64,000 bases of DNA, taken from NCBI GenBank assembly GCA_003220435.1, contig QHSL01000005.1:5993-69992 (forward strand), written 5' to 3'. The position numbers and the translations under genes are program-made. Below are positions 60,161 to 64,000 of the stretch, one piece after another (the first letter of the stretch is position 1; every line of letters begins with the position of its first letter). The notes under the pieces were generated by a model. The model was given only the letters and a program-made list of their open reading frames with translations, had not been told where the DNA came from and ran no database searches. Source of the stretch: Candidatus Rokuibacteriota bacterium (lineage in GTDB: Bacteria > Methylomirabilota > Methylomirabilia > Rokubacteriales > CSP1-6).

Positions 60161-61609
60161 ATGACAGACCTCGTGAGCACTCGTCCTGAGAGGTTCTTCT
60201 CCGACCGCTTCAACATCACCGCCGGATTGATGGAGCGCGTCCTCGGCGGCAACCTCGTCGGCAAGGTCGACGACGCCGACATCTACCTCGAGTACCGTAT
60301 CAACGAAGAGCTGCTACTCGAGGAAGGCACGGTCAAAAAGGCGTCGCGCCACGTGAGCCAGGGGGCGGGGGTTCGCGCCCAGTCGGGAACACGGACCGGC
60401 TACGCCCACACCGACGAGATATCGATCAGGAACCTCGACGAGGCCGCGCGCCAGGCGCGCGCGATCGCCGACCGGAGCGGCACCTCGGGCGCGGTCGCGC
60501 TCGCCTCCCGCGGGCGCCCGCACGATCTCTACTCGCTGGCAGAGCCGCCCATCGCCGCCGAGCTGGCGCGCAAGCTGGATCTGCTGAAGCGCATCGATAC
60601 CGAGACGCGCGCCGTCGACCCGCGGGTCAACCAGGTGATCGCCTCGATCACCAGCGAAGAGGTCGTCATGCTGATCGCGACCGCCTCGGGGTGGACGGTC
60701 GGCGATATTCGGCCGCTGACCCGGCTAAACGTCACCGCGATCGCCGAGGAAGGCGCCAAGCGCGAGATCGGATCGTACGGCGGCGGTGGGCGCGTGACCT
60801 TCGACTTCTTCCTGGAGGACGGACGCTGGCGCCGGTTCGCCACCGAGGCCGCGCGCCAGGCGGTGCTGAAGCTCCGCGCGGTGGACGCGCCCGCCGGAGC
60901 GATGACCGTGGTGCTCGGTCCGGGCTGGCCGGGCATCCTGCTCCACGAGGCGATCGGCCACGGCCTCGAGGGGGACTTCAACCGCAAGGGCACGTCGGCA
61001 TTCTCTGGCCGCATGGGGCAGAAGGTCGCCTCGGAGCTGGTGACGGTGGTCGACGACGGGACGATCGCGAACCGCCGCGGCTCGCTCAACGTCGACGACG
61101 AGGGCACGCCGACCGGCCGGACCGTGCTCATCGAGAACGGGATCCTGACGGGCTACATGCAGGACCGGCTGAACGCGCGGCTCATGGGCATGAAGCCCAC
61201 CGGGAACGGGCGTCGCGAGTCCTACGCGTACGCGCCGATGCCGCGGATGACCAACACCTTCATGCTGGCCGGGCCCGACGATCCGGCAGACATCCTGAGA
61301 TCGGTCAAGAACGGCCTGTACGCCGTGACGTTCGGGGGCGGCCAGGTCGACATCACCAACGGCAAGTTCGTCTTCTCGGCGAGCGAGGCATATCTCATCG
61401 AGGACGGGCGGGTCACGGCGCCGGTGAAGGGAGCGACGCTGATCGGCAACGGGCCGGACGCGCTCACGCACGTCAGTCGCGTCGGGCGGGACCTGCAGCT
61501 CGACGAGGGCGTTGGCACCTGCGGCAAGGACGGCCAGTCCGTGCCGGTGGGCGTGGGGCTTCCCACGATCCGCGTCGACGAGATGACGGTCGGGGGCACC
61601 GCGGTATGA
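60161..61609 (+). CDS. tldD: TldD metalloprotease subunit
   Basis: A 482-residue TldD protein carrying the zinc motif HEAIGH (H262, E263, H267) in LLHEAIGHGLEGDF. It also has family segments SLNVDDEGTPTGRTVLIENGILTGYMQDR and GKFVFSASEAYLIEDG. With TldE it forms a peptide-degrading heterodimer. I prefer the ATG at 60161 (GGGAG upstream at about 10 bases) to the ATG at 60143. The stop overlaps tldE in ATGA. Confidence 0.95.
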   Translation: MTDLVSTRPERFFSDRFNITAGLMERVLGGNLVGKVDDADIYLEYRINEELLLEEGTVKKASRHVSQGAGVRAQSGTRTGYAHTDEISIRNLDEAARQARAIADRSGTSGAVALASRGRPHDLYSLAEPPIAAELARKLDLLKRIDTETRAVDPRVNQVIASITSEEVVMLIATASGWTVGDIRPLTRLNVTAIAEEGAKREIGSYGGGGRVTFDFFLEDGRWRRFATEAARQAVLKLRAVDAPAGAMTVVLGPGWPGILLHEAIGHGLEGDFNRKGTSAFSGRMGQKVASELVTVVDDGTIANRRGSLNVDDEGTPTGRTVLIENGILTGYMQDRLNARLMGMKPTGNGRRESYAYAPMPRMTNTFMLAGPDDPADILRSVKNGLYAVTFGGGQVDITNGKFVFSASEAYLIEDGRVTAPVKGATLIGNGPDALTHVSRVGRDLQLDEGVGTCGKDGQSVPVGVGLPTIRVDEMTVGGTAV

Positions 61610-62940
61610 ACGAGGAGCTCCTGGTCAAGGTCCTGGCCCGGGCCGTCCAGCGCGGAGCGACCGCCGCCGACGGCTTCCTGGTCGAGGAGAGCCGCTTCGC
61701 CGCTGCGGTGAGGATGGGCGAGATCGAGACGCTCAACCACTCGAGCGAGCAGCGTCTCTCGCTCCGCGTGTTCGCCGGCCGGGCCTCGGCAGCGGCCTCG
61801 ACCTCCGACCTCTCCCGTGAGTCCCTCGAGCGCGTCGTCGACGAGGCGACCGCGCTGGCCAAGATCACCGCGGAGGACCCGCACGCCGGCCTCCCGGAGC
61901 CGGGTGCGCTGATCGAGCGCGTGCCGGATCTCGATCTCGAGGACGATGGGAGCGACATCACGCCCGAGGAGAAGATCGAGATCGCCCGCCGCGCGGAGAC
62001 CGCGGCCCGCGAGACCGACCCGCGCATCACGAACTCGGAGGGGGCCGAGTACTCCGATCGCCGGGCGCGCTACGCGTACGCGACCTCCCACGGGTTCGTG
62101 AAGAGCTATGCAACCACCGGCTACTCGATCGCGGTGTCGCCGATCGCCTCCCGGGACGGCGAGATGCAGCGCGACTACTGGTACTCGACGGCGCGCAAGC
62201 GCGCGCGGCTCGAGGACCCGGCCGCGGTCGGCCGGACGGCGGCCGTCCGCGCATTGCGGCGCCTGGGCGCGCGAAAGATGAAGACCGTCGAGGTGCCGGT
62301 GATCTTCGATCCGGAGACGGCGGCGAGCCTCGTCCGCGCGGTCGCGGGCGCCGCGAGCGGTCCGAGCCTGTATCGGCGCGCCTCGTTCCTGCTCGACCGG
62401 CGCGGCACCAAGATCGCATCCCCGGCCGTGACCATCATCGATGACGCGCTGGTCCCGGCCGGCCTCGGCTCGCGCCCGTTCGACGGTGAAGGGCTGGCCA
62501 CCGGCCGCACCGTGCTGGTCGGGGAGGGCGTGCTCGAGTCCTACCTGCTCGACACTTACAGCGCTCGGAAGCTCGGGCTCACGTCCACGCACCACGCCAG
62601 CCGGGACGGCAGCGGCGTCTCGGTCTCGACGACGAATCTAATGTTGCTGCCAGGGAAGGCGACGCCGAAGGAGCTGATCGGATCGGTCAAGAACGGGTTC
62701 TACGTCACCGAGCTGATCGGGTTCGGGGTGAACGGCGTGACCGGTGATTATTCGCGCGGTGCCGCGGGCCAGTGGATCGAGAACGGCGAGCTCGCCTACC
62801 CGGTCGAGGAGGTGACGATCGCCGGCAATCTCCGGGAGATGCTGTCGGCGATCGACGGCGTCGGCGACGATCTCGTCCTGCGCGACCGGACGGTGGCGCC
62901 CACCGTGCGGATCAGTCGGATGGTGGTGGCGGGGACCTGA
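61606..62940 (+). CDS. tldE: TldE/PmbA protease partner
   Basis: A 444-residue TldE (PmbA) subunit, which lacks the zinc HExxxH motif of TldD and supports its partner. Typical segments are LSRESLERVVDEATALAKI, IFDPETAASLVRAVAGAA and DGEGLATGRTVLVGEGVLESYLLD. Coupled to tldD by an ATGA overlap, so the two are produced together. It is followed after 10 bases by the TatD-like hydrolase gene. Confidence 0.95.
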   Translation: MNEELLVKVLARAVQRGATAADGFLVEESRFAAAVRMGEIETLNHSSEQRLSLRVFAGRASAAASTSDLSRESLERVVDEATALAKITAEDPHAGLPEPGALIERVPDLDLEDDGSDITPEEKIEIARRAETAARETDPRITNSEGAEYSDRRARYAYATSHGFVKSYATTGYSIAVSPIASRDGEMQRDYWYSTARKRARLEDPAAVGRTAAVRALRRLGARKMKTVEVPVIFDPETAASLVRAVAGAASGPSLYRRASFLLDRRGTKIASPAVTIIDDALVPAGLGSRPFDGEGLATGRTVLVGEGVLESYLLDTYSARKLGLTSTHHASRDGSGVSVSTTNLMLLPGKATPKELIGSVKNGFYVTELIGFGVNGVTGDYSRGAAGQWIENGELAYPVEEVTIAGNLREMLSAIDGVGDDLVLRDRTVAPTVRISRMVVAGT

Positions 62941-62950
62941 GAGCGACTCG

Positions 62951-63736
62951 ATGGTCATCGACAGCCACTGCCACCTCCACGACCCGTCGTTCGCGGACCT
63001 CGCCGAAACGCTCCGCACCTCGATGACCCACGACGTGTGGGGCGTCATCGCCGTCGGGTGCGACGCCGAGACGAACGCGCGCACGATGAAGGCGGCCACC
63101 GCCGCGCCGAAGTCGGTGTGGGCGTGCTTCGGGTTCCACCCCGACTGGACCCGGCTGACCGACGACGACCTCGATCGGGTCGAGGCCCAGATCGGCGCCC
63201 ACCACTCGCGAATCGTGGGCGTGGGCGAGATCGGCTTGCCGTGGTACTCGCTCGAGGGCGCGGCCGACGCGCCGATGCTGATGGCGCGGGGACGAGAGCG
63301 GTTCGGGCGACTGCTCGCGCTCGCGGCGCGCTGGGACCTGCCGGTGGCATTGCACGCACCCCACGGCGCGGCGGTCGGTGCCCTCGAAGCGCTCAAGCGT
63401 CACCAGATCGAGCGCGCCGTCTTCCACTGGCACAAGGCGCCCGCCGAAGTGACGCGGGCGATCGTGGACGCCGGCTATCTGATCTCGGTGAGCCCGGAGG
63501 TCGTCTACCGCGAGCGAGATCGCGAGATGGTCGCGTCGGTGCCGCTCGACGCCCTGCTGGTCGAGAGCGACGGCCCGTGGAAGTACGGCGGCGAGTTCGA
63601 GGGGATGAGCTCCGGTCCGTGGCTCGCCAGCCGGGCGGCCGAGGAGGTCGCGAAGCTCAAGCAGCTTCCGGTCGAGGATGTGATGTTCCGCCTCTCGACG
63701 AACACCTGCCAGCTCTTCGATCTCGTCTGGGCTTGA
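62951..63736 (+). CDS. TatD-family metal-dependent hydrolase
   Basis: A 261-residue TIM-barrel hydrolase of the TatD DNase family: metal motifs SHCHLH (H6, H8), GFHPDW, VGVGEIGLPWY, a mid-protein His (LHAPHGAA) and ESDGPW near the end. TatD proteins act as 3'-5' exonucleases or related nucleic-acid repair enzymes. Some residues differ from E. coli TatD, and it could instead be a related amidohydrolase. The stop shares bases with the next TTG start (TTGA). Confidence 0.88.
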   Translation: MVIDSHCHLHDPSFADLAETLRTSMTHDVWGVIAVGCDAETNARTMKAATAAPKSVWACFGFHPDWTRLTDDDLDRVEAQIGAHHSRIVGVGEIGLPWYSLEGAADAPMLMARGRERFGRLLALAARWDLPVALHAPHGAAVGALEALKRHQIERAVFHWHKAPAEVTRAIVDAGYLISVSPEVVYRERDREMVASVPLDALLVESDGPWKYGGEFEGMSSGPWLASRAAEEVAKLKQLPVEDVMFRLSTNTCQLFDLVWA

Positions 63737-64000
63737 TCCAGGAACGGCACACCGTCGCGCTACCTGGCGGCAAGCTCGCCCTCGTTCTCCACCTTCCGGA
63801 CGCCGCCCGCCCCTCTCCGTGCGTCGTCGCCTGCCATGGACTCGGCGCCTCGAAGGACAGCGACAAATACCTGCTGCTCGGCGAGGAGTTCACGCGGGCG
63901 GGGCTGGCCCTCGCGCGCTTCGACTTCCGCGGCTGCGGCGAGTCGTCGGGCCGCGAGGACGAGACCACCGTGGCCACGCGCGTCGAGGACGCGCGGGCCG
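63733..64000 (+). CDS. Alpha/beta hydrolase, partial
   Basis: The first 89 codons of a gene that runs out of the window. It starts TTG in a TTGA overlap and reads ...LPGGKLALVLHLPDAARPSPCVVACHGLGASKDSDKYL (given in part), with the HG oxyanion strand VACHGLGASK and RFDFRGCGESSG, the pattern of serine alpha/beta hydrolases. The nucleophile elbow would lie beyond the window. Function is unknown. Confidence 0.8.
   Translation, partial: MIQERHTVALPGGKLALVLHLPDAARPSPCVVACHGLGASKDSDKYLLLGEEFTRAGLALARFDFRGCGESSGREDETTVATRVEDARA

Noticed and set aside
1-64000. tRNA, rRNA, prophage or transposon genes
   Set aside because: I looked for cloverleaf-like stretches, integrase/transposase motifs and phage structural genes and recognised none.

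Overview
The window reads as one stretch of a densely coded, very GC-rich bacterial chromosome. Most neighbouring genes overlap by 1-4 bases (ATGA, GTGA, TTGA, TGATG), strands switch often, and no gap without a gene exceeds about 270 bases. The gene set mixes branched-chain amino-acid ABC transport, CoA and aromatic-acid enzymes, a lone molybdenum hydroxylase subunit and remnants of a tripartite tricarboxylate transporter. It would fit an uncultured soil or groundwater lineage such as Candidatus Rokubacteria (Methylomirabilota). That placement is inferred from gene content and base composition only and is not certain. I see no rRNA, tRNA, CRISPR array, phage or intact transposon.

Layout. 1-7.4 kb (+): two tandem MaoC-like proteins, ilvD, a methyltransferase, queG, a VOC protein, an orphan CoxL-like subunit, a decayed tctB/tctC remnant and def. 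7.3-10.6 kb (+): receiver-like protein, ferritin-like diiron protein, SirB1-type protein and an M48 lipoprotein protease. 10.8-18.2 kb (-): acyl-CoA ligase, UbiD-type decarboxylase, TerC with a small upstream membrane peptide, two secreted proteins and a TPP-dependent enzyme. 18.3-25.7 kb: a frameshifted amidohydrolase, an Asp/Glu racemase-like protein, and a branched-chain transporter split into livG-livF-livM (+) and livH-livK (-) around a serine hydrolase. 26-29 kb: enoyl-CoA hydratase, an enolase-superfamily enzyme and an FAD oxidoreductase. 29.1-34.1 kb: a split MutY/NUDIX pair, ygfZ, a YyaL-type thioredoxin-fold protein and a DUF4197 protein. 34.1-38.4 kb: a frameshifted ECF-type sigma factor with its YCII partner, DUF457, a methyltransferase, a DUF962-like protein and an SDR. 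38.5-43.1 kb: a GH51 arabinofuranosidase divergent from a sugar ABC importer that lacks its ATPase. 43-49 kb: cupin, aspartic protease lipoprotein, methyltransferase, an acetoacetyl-CoA-synthetase-like ligase and a peptide-type binding protein. 49.3-52.1 kb: a TPP riboswitch with a transcription terminator ahead of thiS-thiG-thiE-thiO. 52.1-57.1 kb: a 27-residue-repeat secreted protein, a membrane protein with a histidine-kinase H-box but no ATPase domain, an M20 hydrolase and a TPR protein. 57.3-64 kb: an acyl-CoA-dehydrogenase-fold enzyme divergent from an HxlR regulator, a BtuF-like protein, tldD-tldE, a TatD-like hydrolase and a partial alpha/beta hydrolase.

The best-supported unusual signals are non-coding. 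Four copies of a 47-base REP-like hairpin each lie 8-34 bases upstream of a minus-strand start codon. There is a perfect 44-base inverted repeat between convergent genes, and a 124-base imperfect palindrome over the end of the NUDIX gene. A recurrent TAnnnT box lies 6-10 bases before ATG at eight genes, which suggests leaderless transcripts. Three genes are each broken by a single-base indel, two of them in G/C runs, and this may reflect sequence error rather than biology. I found no coherent new multi-gene system. The 27-residue-repeat protein, the ATPase-less kinase-like protein and the TerC upstream peptide are the closest things to undescribed protein biology.
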